DNA of 64,000 nt, taken from assembly GCF_964019585.1 (NCBI RefSeq), contig NZ_OZ026454.1:62001-126000 (forward strand), in the 5' to 3' direction. A program made the translations under genes and the position numbers. Position 1 is the stretch's first letter. Every line of letters starts with the position of its first letter. Below the pieces are notes generated by a model. The model made no database searches and was not told the DNA's origin. It was given only the letters and a program-made list of their open reading frames with translations. Origin of the DNA: Candidatus Mesenet endosymbiont of Agriotes lineatus (lineage in GTDB: Bacteria; Pseudomonadota; Alphaproteobacteria; Rickettsiales; Anaplasmataceae). This document shows positions 17,982 to 28,098 of the stretch, in pieces.

Positions 17982-19425
17982 ATGCTACTTGCTGATAAAT
18001 TTTTGGCTGCAGTTAAGAGAGAAGATGTAGAAGAAGTTAAGTTGCTTTTAAATCACAAAGAAATAGATGTTAATGCTAAAGATCATGATAGAAAAACAGC
18101 TTTACACTGTGCTGTTAAAAATGGCAATATAGAAATTGTAAAGTTGCTTTTAAATCGCAAAGAAATAGATGTTAATATCACTGATGTTGATACTACCTGT
18201 AGCATTTATGAAAAATACCAAAGGTCTATTTTAGAGGGCAAAGACAGGGTAGATACTGAGGGTACAGCTTTACACTTTGCTGCTGAAAGGGGTGATATAG
18301 AAGTTATAAAGTTGCTTTTAAATCGCAAAGAAATAGATGTTAATGCTAAAGATCATGATAGAAAAACAGCTTTACACTGTGCTGTTCAAAATGGCAATAC
18401 AGAAATTGTAAAGTTGCTTTTAAAGCGCAAAGAAATAGAGGTTAATGTTAGAATTAGTATAGGAACAGCTTTACACGTTGCTATCGACAAGGGCGACATA
18501 GAAGTTGTAAAGTTGCTTTTAAATCACAAAAGAATAGATGTTAATGCTGAATGCTGTTCTAAACAAAGGGCTTTACACTTTGCTGCCAAAAGGGGTGACA
18601 TAGAAGTTATAACGTTGCTTTTAAATCACAAAGAAATAGATGTTAATGTTGGAAGCTGGTGGGAAGGAATGGCTTTACACTGTGCTGTTAAAAAGAACCA
18701 TATAGAAGTTGTAAAATTGCTCTTAGGTCACAAAGAAATAAATGTTAATGTACGAGATCATAAAGAAAAAACAGCTTTATCTATTGCCATTACACAAAAT
18801 CAAGCAGACATTATGTTGTTGCTTTTGATTAATGGTGCAATTTTAGATAAGGATAATGAAAGAGAAATAAACAATGAGCTTAAAGAGTGCTTAACCGTAT
18901 TTAAAAAGATCAAAGAAATGCCTCACTTAGGTAAGTTAATGGAGATAAATTAAGAGTAAGAATATAGAGGAAAATACAGATATCATTTTGGGGTTTATAA
19001 ATGATGAAACTAAAAAACAGGAATTAATTAAAGAACTTAAAACTATTAAGAAGAAATGCCCTTATGAGCAATTGTCTTTTATGCTTGAGTGTTTGGTGGA
19101 TTTTATAAGACACATAATTTTGAAATTTCTGCAATTCATTACAAATGATAAAACTATGGCAACTCAATTGCATGAATCAAAGAATGACATTAAAGTGGCA
19201 ACAGAAGATGGAACTGTTTTTAAAAATCTGCCTTACGAAGCAGCAGAGAGAAGAGTTTTATATTTTGATGATGATACAAAGGAAAGTATCTCATTGGCTT
19301 TTAATAAGAAAGTAGAGGTATTCTTAGTAGACTTAAAGGAAGCAGTTTTTAAAATATCAAAAAAATCATTAGTTAATGTTATAGTAGAGTCTATAGAACC
19401 AGGCACATCGTGCTGTGTGACTTGA
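17982..19425 (+). pseudogene. Ankyrin-repeat protein, split by a one-base shift
   Basis: The first part (17982-18953, 323 codons) has about seven ankyrin repeats of the type TALHCAVKNGNIEIVKLLL. It then reads into NNELKECLTVFKKIKEMPHL and stops at LMEIN. The downstream 145 codons (from MGFINDETKKQELIKELKTI, 18988-19425) match the C-terminal domain of the intact neighbour at 19623, which reads straight through. Counting bases between shared anchors gives 31 here against 30 in the neighbour, so a single-base indel plus a TAA separates the halves. A leader ttaggggga precedes ATG. A truncated ankyrin protein could still be made. Confidence 0.8.
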
Positions 19426-19622
19426 AGCAGGAACTTCTTCTTAACCACTATCACTGATTGCTACAATTCCTTCTGCAATCAAGGCAGCTTCTACAAATCC
19501 TTCTGAAATATTACGTTATGAGTAAGTTTATTAATGTAACCTAAATTTTTATACTAAAACCATTATAATTGACTATCTGCAATAAAGTATACTACTATTA
19601 GTCTACTTATTTAGGAGGGGAT

Positions 19623-20885
19623 ATGTCATTTACTGATGCATTTTTAGCTGCAGTTAAGATAGAAGATGTAGAAGAAGTTAAGTTTCTTTTAACTCAAAAA
19701 ATAAATGTTAATGCTAGAGATTATTCTTGTCGATACGCAAGTTATTACGGAAAAACAGCTTTACACATTGCCGTTGAAAGTGGTGATAAAGAGATTGTAG
19801 AATTGCTTTTAAAGCATAAAGAAATTAATGTTAATGCTAAACTTAATGGAGAGACAGCTTTATATGTTGCTGCTAGCTGTGGTCATGTAGGGATCGTAAA
19901 GTTGCTTTTGAACCATGAAAAAATAGATGTTAATACTTGTGATCTTTATAAAAGAACAGCTTTATACGTTGCTGCTAAAGGGGGGTGCACAAAAATTGTA
20001 AAATTGCTTTTAAAGCATGGGGCAGATATTAATACTCAAAATCTTGGTAAGGAGACAGCCTTATACGTTGCTGCAAGTTGTGGTCATGTAAAGGTTGTAG
20101 AGTTGCTTCTAGATCACGAAGAAATAGATATTGATGCTAAATTTAATGGAAAAACGGCTTTACATATTGCTGCTCAAAAGAACCATATAGAAGTTGTAAG
20201 GTTGCTTTTAAAGCATGGGGTTAACACTGAAGATGGAAATGTAGCTTTACGCTATGCCATCATAAACAATCAGAAAGAAATTATGTGCTTGCTTTTAATT
20301 TATGGTGTAACCCCAGATGAGAATAATGCAAGCAAAGTCAATAATGAGCTTAAAGAGTGCTTAATAGTATTCAAAGAAATCAAAAAGATGCCTAATTTAG
20401 GTGAATTAATGCAGATAAATACAAGCAAAGGTATAGAAGAAAATACAGATGTTATTTTGGGATTTATAAATGGTAAAACTAAAAAACAGGAGTTAATCAA
20501 AGAATTTGAAGCTATTAAGAAGAGACATTCCTATGAGCGATTATTTTTCATACTTGAGTATTTGTTAGATTTTGTAAAACATATATTTTTAAAATTTTTT
20601 ACAAGTAAGAAAGTAGTAGCAGCTCAATTGCATGAGTCAAAAAATGACATTGAAGTGACAACAAAAGATGGAATTATTTTAGAAAATTTACCTTATGAAG
20701 CAGCAGAAATAATAGTTTCATATTTTGATGATGATACAAATAAAGCTGTTTCATTAGTTCTTAGTAAGAGAGTGAGTTCATTCTTGACAAGATTAAAGGA
20801 AGTAGTCCTTGAAGCACCAAAAAAATCACTCATTGGAGTTACAGTAGAGTCCATGAAATCAAGTACGGAGTGTTGTGTGATTTAA
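19623..20885 (+). CDS. Ankyrin-repeat protein with conserved Wolbachia C-terminal domain
   Basis: The 420 residues begin MSFTDAFLAAVKIEDVEEVK, carry about seven ankyrin repeats (for example ETALYVAASCGHVGIVKLLL) to residue 225, and then a non-repeat domain. That domain holds NNELKECLIVFKEIKKMPNL, a helical stretch with possible membrane-like segment FFILEYLLDFVKHIFLKFF, and the tail ending TECCVI. The same C-terminal plan occurs in the split upstream copy and, more distantly, in the ankyrin gene at 28099-29757. Ribosome site ttaggaggggat adjoins ATG. Such proteins are candidate type IV effectors; no signal is visible here. Confidence 0.88.
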   Translation: MSFTDAFLAAVKIEDVEEVKFLLTQKINVNARDYSCRYASYYGKTALHIAVESGDKEIVELLLKHKEINVNAKLNGETALYVAASCGHVGIVKLLLNHEKIDVNTCDLYKRTALYVAAKGGCTKIVKLLLKHGADINTQNLGKETALYVAASCGHVKVVELLLDHEEIDIDAKFNGKTALHIAAQKNHIEVVRLLLKHGVNTEDGNVALRYAIINNQKEIMCLLLIYGVTPDENNASKVNNELKECLIVFKEIKKMPNLGELMQINTSKGIEENTDVILGFINGKTKKQELIKEFEAIKKRHSYERLFFILEYLLDFVKHIFLKFFTSKKVVAAQLHESKNDIEVTTKDGIILENLPYEAAEIIVSYFDDDTNKAVSLVLSKRVSSFLTRLKEVVLEAPKKSLIGVTVESMKSSTECCVI

Positions 20886-20982
20886 ATTACTGATATACCT
20901 AAAACCCATAGAGTTTAGCTAAAAGATAAACAGTGTTAGATCTTCAACGTTTTATGATTTATATCACCTGCAAAAAAATGAA

Positions 20983-21150
20983 ATGTTTAGTATAGAAAGA
21001 GATAGGCGGGAAAAAGCAATATCTGTGGTTGAAGGGGGGTCAAAAGATGAGGTTGTGGAGCTTTTAGACGCTATATACATGGCTCAAAAAGAAAGAATGG
21101 TAATAGAAGAATATGTAAAAAAGCATCCAGCTGGCAAAGATGAAACTTGA
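20983..21150 (+). CDS. Short open frame of unknown function, possibly debris
   Basis: Fifty-five residues from ATG (MFSIERDRREKAISVVEGGS) end with YVKKHPAGKDET. The composition is charged and helical. I do not recognise it. It lies between the ankyrin duplication and an IS4 relic, and no ribosome site is obvious, so it may be the fragment of a larger dead gene. Confidence 0.3.
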   Translation: MFSIERDRREKAISVVEGGSKDEVVELLDAIYMAQKERMVIEEYVKKHPAGKDET

Positions 21151-21394
21151 TTTCGAAATAAGCACAATTTGGTAAGATAGCTAAAAATCACATTAAAAAA
21201 AATTTACCAAATAGGTAGAGATTTATCGAAAAAATCGTATATAGATGAAGCTGGATATAGAGAGGCCACCAAGAGGAGAGAAAATTTATGTGGATGAGAA
21301 GATTTGTTGCTTTACTGGAGGTTGTAATAAACGGCTGGAGCACTGCCTAAATTACCATATAGTAGTTATGCTGCTTTTCACAAGATTGCCAAAG
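21151..21394. other. Decayed stretch left of the IS4 relic
   Basis: A plus-strand piece reads SYIDEAGYREATKRRENLCG, which faintly recalls the catalytic D-E of IS630-type transposases, but it breaks at once. I see no intact gene. Confidence 0.25.
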
Positions 21395-22395
21395 GGAGTA
21401 TTCCCCAAACCATACGAGTCAAGTTAAAGTGTTAGAAGATTCAATGAACTTAACTTTCACAGAAAATTGTGTCCAGTCTGTGATAAGTTTTATTAGAAAA
21501 ATTCTCAAATTATTAATTTTAGCGCTAAAAACAACTCTCTATTTTTAGTTCAATGAACGCCTTTCAGCTCTTTCAGTTTTGTACAATTCCATGAAATATA
21601 AGAATTGCGCACAATTTAACATATATTGTATCTTTAAGTTCATCACTTATATAATTTAAATAATTTACTTTGTAAATTGTTAATAGCATTAATTTTATTC
21701 TCTGTGACATTAGTTATGAATATTGACCAATCCAGCAATTTTTGATTCTTTTGAGAAGACTTTTTATTAGCCCTTCTTCTTTTGATTGTATTCAGTTAAT
21801 TTTTGATCTCACTTTAATTTTTCCCTTTCTAGAAATTCTAAACAAACTCTATTTTTTGATTTGTTTCTATGTCATACATATTGGTATCGGATTTATAACT
21901 GCTAAGCTTCATCCATTTGTTTAAGGTACAACTAAGTCAGCAGTTGATATATTGCCTCTATAACCCTGATCTGTTAGCTCATGATTTAGAATGTAATTTT
22001 ATCCCATTCATAACCACTATACATATCCTTTATACAAATTTTCCATATCATTAGGTAGGCTAATATATCCTATGCTTTTAAATTGTGAGATGTTTCTAAA
22101 TAAAACTGTTGTACATTCTTTTCATATTCAGTAAACCTAAAATTTAAACCTTACAGAATCTTCATTTAATAATTCCATCTATGCTACAGCTTTCAACCCC
22201 TATGTTACCCAAAATCATTCAATTTCTTTTCTGTTATAGTTGATATTTCATCTGCTTTCTCATTACAAAATTCGTTGAGGATAAATTAGTTATTTTTCTC
22301 ATTATAATTTTTTGTAATAAATTTAAGAGCCTTGTTTTTTTCTTCTCTCCACCAACTTTCCTTATCTGCACTCGTATGGTTTGTTGCACGCTCTC
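21395..22395 (-). mobile_element. IS4-family relic, copy 2, near full length
   Basis: The ends are inverted repeats. The left end is gagtattccccaaaccatac, and the right end, read on the minus strand, is gagagcgtgcaacaaaccat followed by acgag. Inside, the minus strand gives, with shifts, the IS4 transposase blocks LSWSIFITNV-like WSIFITNVTENKINAINNLQ, KLCAILIFHGIV, KAFIELK and NNLRIFLIKLITDWTQF. It has several stops and indels and is inactive. The part 21764-22395 is repeated at 13711-14341. Confidence 0.75.
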
Positions 22396-22714
22396 CATTC
22401 TATGCTTTTTTTCAATCTCTGGACTTATAGTCTCCATGGTGGTTGAATATATTTTGATATTAATAAAATTATTACCAAAAGTCTATAAAAACAATACTAG
22501 TATTTTTAATGATTTAATTTCATCCTTATTCCCCCCCCTTTAACCTAACCGTGTACTATTACTTAATAGTATACTGAAAAATTTAGAAAAATCACACCAA
22601 CTCAAACTTAATTGATCTTTTCTTATACATTATACCATGCGGTATTACTTAAATTAACATATTACATAATTTTTCCATAACTTTGAAACTATAATTTTTA
22701 CTAAACACCATGCA
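22396..22714. other. AT-rich spacer
   Basis: No gene or clear signal is seen. A C-rich run near 22531-22540 stands out in otherwise AT-rich sequence. Confidence 0.4.
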
Positions 22715-23415
22715 TCACATCAATCGATGACAATTATCTAAACATTGAGAGCTTGGCCTTACAATAAAACTTGCAGGAAATGGAGCTTTTGAAACTTGTT
22801 TAAATTTCTGTGATAACTCTTGAGTTTTACAGATATGTTGTTCTTCTTGTGTCAGTTTATCAAGTTCATACGCAGGAAATTTACCACCATTTAAACCTTC
22901 TTTAAGCGTCTCCAATCTTTCATATATACCTCTTTTTACATCATCTTTATCTTTTCCTTCATCTAACTTTTTGATTGCTTCTGTTCCTCTCCTTACACTA
23001 GTATTACTAAAAAGCTTGGACATCCCTTCATTATCTGCCTGAAAGCCTTTGTGTATAGTAAATGCACTTAAAGCTAAATGAAGAGATGAAAATAAAGTGG
23101 TTCCAGAGTTTAAACGATTATCATGAATCCCTACTGTCATAGGATTACACTTTTGGATAAATTTATACATATCATCTGTATTTTTATTATCCTGAAGAAA
23201 AGCTTGTATCAAATTTTGTGTTGTATCTGGATTGGTATTATTAAATAAATTGTTGCGTAAAAGATTCATAGGATCAAATAAACCAAACGTCATTCTTTTA
23301 ACAAGTTTAAGGTCTTTCTTAAAACTATTAGAATGGTGATTTAATTTTACAAATGAAATTAAGCTACATAATTTTAGCATGCTTTCTAAAATGGAATTAA
23401 CATCACTAGTTACAT
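22715..23415 (-). pseudogene. C-terminal piece of the broken giant helicase-like gene
   Basis: An ATG-started frame covers 22715-23380 (221 residues, MLKLCSLISFVKLNHHSNSF), but the same frame is open further upstream. It reads CKKINEFYQNLLDRKFEDVT there, directly continuing the sense of the preceding piece, which ends ENVKKLMSFIKIY across an A7 run. I therefore read it as the last part of one gene after a frameshift. The sequence is helical and ends RPSSQCLDNCHRLM. I do not recognise a domain. It could instead be an independent small gene. Confidence 0.5.
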
Positions 23416-23430
23416 CTTCAAACTTTCTAT

Positions 23431-24432
23431 CTAGTAGATTTTGATAAAACTCATTAATTTTTTTACATTTTCTTTTGAGCTATCGCCGCTACTTTCAACT
23501 ATATCAAGTGCTATTTTTAAATTCCCATCATTAAAGAGTGGCATTATGATATTAGTAAATAACTCTGAAAAAACTGAAGAGCTGACGCATTCAGCTGCAA
23601 GATCTCTATTTTCTGCAATATTACCTTTGCTTTGGATTTTGTTTATAAGTTCAAACAGTACTTTTTGTGACCATATAATCCTATTTAACTCATAATTCTT
23701 ATTTATGCTTTCATATACCGTTAACTTTCTACAGATATCAAACTGCCTGTCATTATTCTGCAACATTTGCTTTTCACTTTCCAGTTCCTCCCTTTCTTTA
23801 ACTAAAGCTTCCTGCTTTTTCTCTATCTCTTCAAGCCTAGTTTCTTCTTTTGTAAACTCATCATAATATTCAATTAGTATTCCGATATTGCCTAATGTCT
23901 CAATATTATTATTACTTAACTCTTGATCTTTAAGATCTTCAATCTGATTATTCATTATATTATATAATCTCTCAAACTTAGTTCGGCCTTGTGGCTTATA
24001 ATCCTCAGCTAACCTTTGAGCTTGAGTTTTTCTTGTATTGTTTAACAAGTCTTCAACTGCTTGAGATACTTTATTTTTATATTCCATATGTAATTCTTTG
24101 CCCATAGCTTTGAGCTTAGCTTCATTTTTAGGCTCTAATAAAGAGTTAGCTTTACCTGTTATGTCTTTCACGTACTTTTGCAAAATTAAATCCTCCTCTA
24201 GACCTTCAACTTTATAAGTACTAACTACACTTTCCACCTCATCCATACTTTTTTTTAAATCTTGAAAATTATTTGATCCTTTTATTCTGTTTTTTAAATC
24301 CATTAGAGATTTACTTCTTTCTTGCATATTTTTTTTATATTCTTCAATGTATTGTCTTTGTCCATTTATTAATGGCTCTACTTTTGCTTTCAAGCTCATT
24401 ATGTTTATGTTATTTTTGAGTTCCTTAAACAT
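23431..24432 (-). pseudogene. Middle, coiled-coil piece of the broken giant helicase-like gene
   Basis: This 333-codon frame (MFKELKNNINIMSLKAKVEP) lies in the same frame as the 1156-codon gene upstream. The two are separated only by one TAA at 24472-24474 and thirteen further sense codons (NSLSKRECEEDLA). The protein is a long charged helix with coiled-coil character, such as EEIEKKQEALVKEREELESE near residue 205. The simplest reading is that a nonsense mutation cut a larger protein. Reinitiation as a separate product is possible. It ends where a frameshift near 23465 sends reading to a stop. Confidence 0.6.
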
Positions 24433-24471
24433 AGCTAAGTCTTCTTCACACTCACGTTTACTTAAAGAATT

Positions 24472-27400
24472 TTATACCTTACTTAATTCTAATTCAATCT
24501 TATTTAGCTGCTCTTTTATTATCTTATTTTTATCTTCATCAGTTATATCTTTTTGCTTAACATTTTCTTTTCTTTTTATCATTCCTATATATTTAGGCGT
24601 ACTGTAATACTGATCTTGAAGCTTTATTTTCTCACTATTGAAGTTTTCTATTTTTGCTTTTTTCTTATTATGTTCCTTTAATAAAGCCTTTTCTTCATCT
24701 ATAACCTTTACTCTTGCTCTTTTAAGTATTAGCCCCTCCTTTAAAGTAGGCATGCCATCTTTCTTTAAAATCTCTTGCACTTGCGATTCTTCTGGATTAA
24801 GTCTTAAATACCATAAACGCAGTACCAGAACACAAAGTTTTATAATTAGGGCCTTTAGAAAATTTACTTCTATCTTTAGCTTATCATTGATTTTACCTTT
24901 TTTTTCTTTCGTATACTCAATGCTGTGCCCAAGCTTTTCATCCTCTTCCAATAAATTAGCTATCTTAGACTCAAGATCTTTGATTTTAAGCTTGATCTCA
25001 CAGCCCCCTGTTACTATTTCCTTATTTTTTAATTCCTTTTCTAAAATAGAAGTTGCAGACTTTAAAACCTTAGTGAAATTTTTGTATGTTTTGTCTTTAT
25101 TGTATTCACTATGATTATACATTTCACGATGCACATTCAAAACATACTGGATAACATCCTCAATAACCTTATTATATCTGTCTTCATTAAGAGTTGTATC
25201 TGCTGTAAATTGTGAATCAATAATTTCTTCAATCGTTCTAATTACCCTTTCAGCATGTTCTTTTATATCAATTTTATGCTCTGTTTTTTCAAAAGAATCA
25301 AAAGGGCTGCCATACATTAATTTATCTTTAATCTCACTAAGATTGCTAATCTTAGAAGAATCAACATAAGATGAAGATATAATAGGCCCATTTTTACGCC
25401 CAGGCCTACCAACACACTGTTTTTTATTTGCTAAGCTATCAACAGTAGCTTCTTTCATCACAACGTTGTATAAAATCGTGTTGTTAAATCCTGATTTTCT
25501 ATGATCATTAAAATAAAAACCAACAAGACTTACGCGTGATAAATCATCACCAAGACACCTATCTACAGTATTTTCATCAATAATCGAAAATTTGTTACAA
25601 ATTGCCCTCAACTCATTTAATGGGTACCTTTTCTCAGCTTGAAATGCTTCTTGTATGATTTTAAATTTCTTAATTAACGCTTGTTTTGGTTTTTCTGTTA
25701 AATTTTTATGTTCCTTTTTACACTCACGACATTCACTGCATAATTTTGTATGTTTTTCCCGAAGACTTTCTCTTTTTTGAGAAGATAATTTTTCTGCAGA
25801 CTTTCTTGGAGTACCATCATCATTATATAGCTGAGACCTTATCAATTCACACTTTTCGCGTGATGGATCTAATTTATCACGTTTATATTCTTCTGCTTCT
25901 TTAATTCCTTCTTCTAGCTTCTCATAAAGCTCCTTACATTCTTTTTCAGTATCTAAAAGGTCACCACCATAATTACTTTTTAAATATTGAAAAACGCCAT
26001 AACTCTTACCTTGAGCAAAGATTTCAATAATATTATCGTCAGATAATTTACTAAAATCAGGTGGCATCATGCTATGAATTTCTCTACTTAAATTATGGTT
26101 ATTTAGCAATGTACCAAATTTTTCATTATTTTCTTTGTCATGATATTTTTTAAAAAGGCTCCATACTATCTTCATCCCTTTTTGTATATCTGCTACAACA
26201 TCTTGATCTTTAATATCTAGTTTTGAAACGTAGTCAGATATTCTTTTATCTATTTCTTCATCTATTTTGTTGTCAGCATAATTGTTAGTAAAATCCTTAA
26301 ATTTACCCTCAAGTGATCCTGAAAATCTTTCTTTATCTAACTCATCAAGTGGTACTGCAGTTATGCACGATATAACGTTGTTGATAAATCCATGCTCTAC
26401 AGCGAACACACCACTTTCAGCTATGCTGCTCTTATAGTCAAATTCACTTAAAACCTCATTAATATCGTCAGTGCAACCAAATTGCTCAATGAGCAACTCT
26501 CTTACTTCACCATGGGACTTATAACTATTGATTTGATGATAAAAATCACATTTATTATAGTATTTATCTTGTTTTTTTATTTTTTCTTTATCCTGTAACG
26601 TTTTTAGTTGTTCTTCTGGACTTTTGATTTTATCTTCAAATGAATCTTTAAAATCATTTGAGTCAATACACGCAAGAGTCATTCTGTTATATTGGCTTTG
26701 CAAGTTCCAAGTAATATACTTTCTTATTTTTTCTTTTATATCAGTGGTAGAATTATCTTTCTGCGGATTATAATAATAATCTTCATCTTGAAGTCTTGTT
26801 AGTATTTTACTATTACCATAATCTACATAGTGTTGTACAAACTCTGCAGTTCTTGTGTTTTTACAAACTTCAATATCAATTTTTCCCCCAATTCCTGATG
26901 CTATTTTCTCCTGCAGTGATTGTGCCTCAATGTAACCATTTTCTTTTTCTACAAATTCCTTTATCCAAACCGGAGGAGTTGCAGTAGTGATTACTAAGTT
27001 TATTTTTTTCCAACTTGCAAGTAATAACAGAAGCTGAATTTGAATATGATAAGCCTCCCCTTTATTCACCATATCCTGTATTTCATCAAAAATTAAAAGT
27101 ACATCCTTTCTCTCAAAAATACTTTTTTCATACCTTTTGTTTTTTATTTCATAATAGTTTTGATAAATTTTAATATCTTTACCAATTGTTATTCTTTTGT
27201 TTTTTAAATCTACTTTAAATTCTTGCTGCTTTGCATTGTTCTCTGTTACCAGGTTAGAAAGAACCTCCAAATCTATCACTTGATTTGAATAGTTAAAGAA
27301 ATTTTCTAGACTCAATATATTATGTTTCTTTTTTTGATTGTAAGTACCATTGTAATTAATGCTGCCCAATTCACTAAATGAGACAGCTCCCTTTTGATCT

Positions 27401-27942
27401 TTATATTCTTGATCTACTAAATCTTGACGAGCATCAATTGATATAACCTCCATCCCAGATAATCTTGCTACAAGAGCAAACATCAACTTTGTAATAGTTT
27501 TGCCAGATCCTGTTGATGATGCAATTAGCGCTAAGTGTTTAGCAAAACCACCTGCTAATGCACTTACTTGTGACCTGTACGGTAATTTTTCGTTAGTTCC
27601 ACCCAAAACAAATTCTTGCCCGTTTTCGTTAAATTTTACTCCAAACTCATATTTTTCATTTTTTTTATATACTTGTAGGTGTAGTTCTTTGAATAAAGCT
27701 AATTCATCTTTACTTATATCTATAAATTCAATATCGTGCGTATTCTCATCATGCTTTGTAATTTTAACTTTAACTTCATCAGTTAGCTCTCCTTCAAAAC
27801 CAGTTTCGTTTCCTTTAATTTTTTCTACAATTCTATTGATAATGTTTTCTTTGTCGCTTCTTGCTTTATTTAAATTCTCAACGACAAACTTAACTAGCCT
27901 TGCACTTTCTACTGATTTAGCATTAGTATGAACCATTCCCAT
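24472..27942 (-). CDS. Giant SF2-helicase-like ATPase, probably truncated at its C-terminus
   Basis: The 1156 residues contain a superfamily 2 helicase-like set. Motif I is ASSTGSGKT (about 141-149), motif II LLIFDEIQD (282-290), motif III TTATPP (319-324), and motif VI KKQCVGRPGRK (840-850), with the arginine finger. A very long insert (about 350-770), partly coiled coil and with a CSECRECKKEH cysteine cluster near 735, separates the two lobes. A hydrophobic stretch, FLKALIIKLCVLVLRLWYL, lies near 1040. I cannot name the family; a second member is at 44473-48321. Start ATG at 27942 has a perfect ribosome site. The original gene probably ran on to about 22715. Confidence 0.65.
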   Translation of the reverse strand: MGMVHTNAKSVESARLVKFVVENLNKARSDKENIINRIVEKIKGNETGFEGELTDEVKVKITKHDENTHDIEFIDISKDELALFKELHLQVYKKNEKYEFGVKFNENGQEFVLGGTNEKLPYRSQVSALAGGFAKHLALIASSTGSGKTITKLMFALVARLSGMEVISIDARQDLVDQEYKDQKGAVSFSELGSINYNGTYNQKKKHNILSLENFFNYSNQVIDLEVLSNLVTENNAKQQEFKVDLKNKRITIGKDIKIYQNYYEIKNKRYEKSIFERKDVLLIFDEIQDMVNKGEAYHIQIQLLLLLASWKKINLVITTATPPVWIKEFVEKENGYIEAQSLQEKIASGIGGKIDIEVCKNTRTAEFVQHYVDYGNSKILTRLQDEDYYYNPQKDNSTTDIKEKIRKYITWNLQSQYNRMTLACIDSNDFKDSFEDKIKSPEEQLKTLQDKEKIKKQDKYYNKCDFYHQINSYKSHGEVRELLIEQFGCTDDINEVLSEFDYKSSIAESGVFAVEHGFINNVISCITAVPLDELDKERFSGSLEGKFKDFTNNYADNKIDEEIDKRISDYVSKLDIKDQDVVADIQKGMKIVWSLFKKYHDKENNEKFGTLLNNHNLSREIHSMMPPDFSKLSDDNIIEIFAQGKSYGVFQYLKSNYGGDLLDTEKECKELYEKLEEGIKEAEEYKRDKLDPSREKCELIRSQLYNDDGTPRKSAEKLSSQKRESLREKHTKLCSECRECKKEHKNLTEKPKQALIKKFKIIQEAFQAEKRYPLNELRAICNKFSIIDENTVDRCLGDDLSRVSLVGFYFNDHRKSGFNNTILYNVVMKEATVDSLANKKQCVGRPGRKNGPIISSSYVDSSKISNLSEIKDKLMYGSPFDSFEKTEHKIDIKEHAERVIRTIEEIIDSQFTADTTLNEDRYNKVIEDVIQYVLNVHREMYNHSEYNKDKTYKNFTKVLKSATSILEKELKNKEIVTGGCEIKLKIKDLESKIANLLEEDEKLGHSIEYTKEKKGKINDKLKIEVNFLKALIIKLCVLVLRLWYLRLNPEESQVQEILKKDGMPTLKEGLILKRARVKVIDEEKALLKEHNKKKAKIENFNSEKIKLQDQYYSTPKYIGMIKRKENVKQKDITDEDKNKIIKEQLNKIELELSKV

Positions 27943-27953
27943 ATCACCTCCTT
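27943..27953 (-). promoter_or_regulatory. Perfect Shine-Dalgarno sequence
   Basis: On the minus strand aaggaggtgat abuts the ATG at 27942. It leaves four bases between GGAGG and this ATG, and ten to the next in-frame ATG (27936). This is the strongest ribosome site in the window and argues for high translation of the giant helicase-like gene. Confidence 0.75.
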
Positions 27954-28098
27954 ATCACTTAGTATATTAAGTTAATAATATTATTGGTATATATAAAAAT
28001 CAACTTCTTTTTTTAATTAAAACATACTTCTATAGCTTGACTTGTAAGAGAAAGAATAGGATGTAGAAAAAGCAAAAGTAACGAAAAAATAATTTATA

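Larger units (their letters stand above)
17805..20885 (+). repeat. Tandem duplication: lolC/E tail plus ankyrin gene
   Basis: The sequence from the end of lolC/E (ctgattgctacaattccttc, near 17810) through the spacer and the first ankyrin gene is matched by a second copy starting near 19452. In the second copy the lolC/E tail is a dead remnant lying between the two ankyrin genes, with few changes in the spacer (gttatgagtaagtttattaa in both). The ankyrin copies have diverged much more in the repeat region than the spacer has. Confidence 0.85.

Noticed and set aside
20983-21150. Short frame as an antitoxin-like gene
   Set aside because: No toxin partner or recognisable DNA-binding motif; kept only as a low-confidence frame.
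24638-25114. Plus-strand open frame of 158 codons
   Set aside because: It lies inside the giant minus-strand gene; its Ser/Phe/Leu-rich translation is the shadow of Lys/Glu-rich codons.
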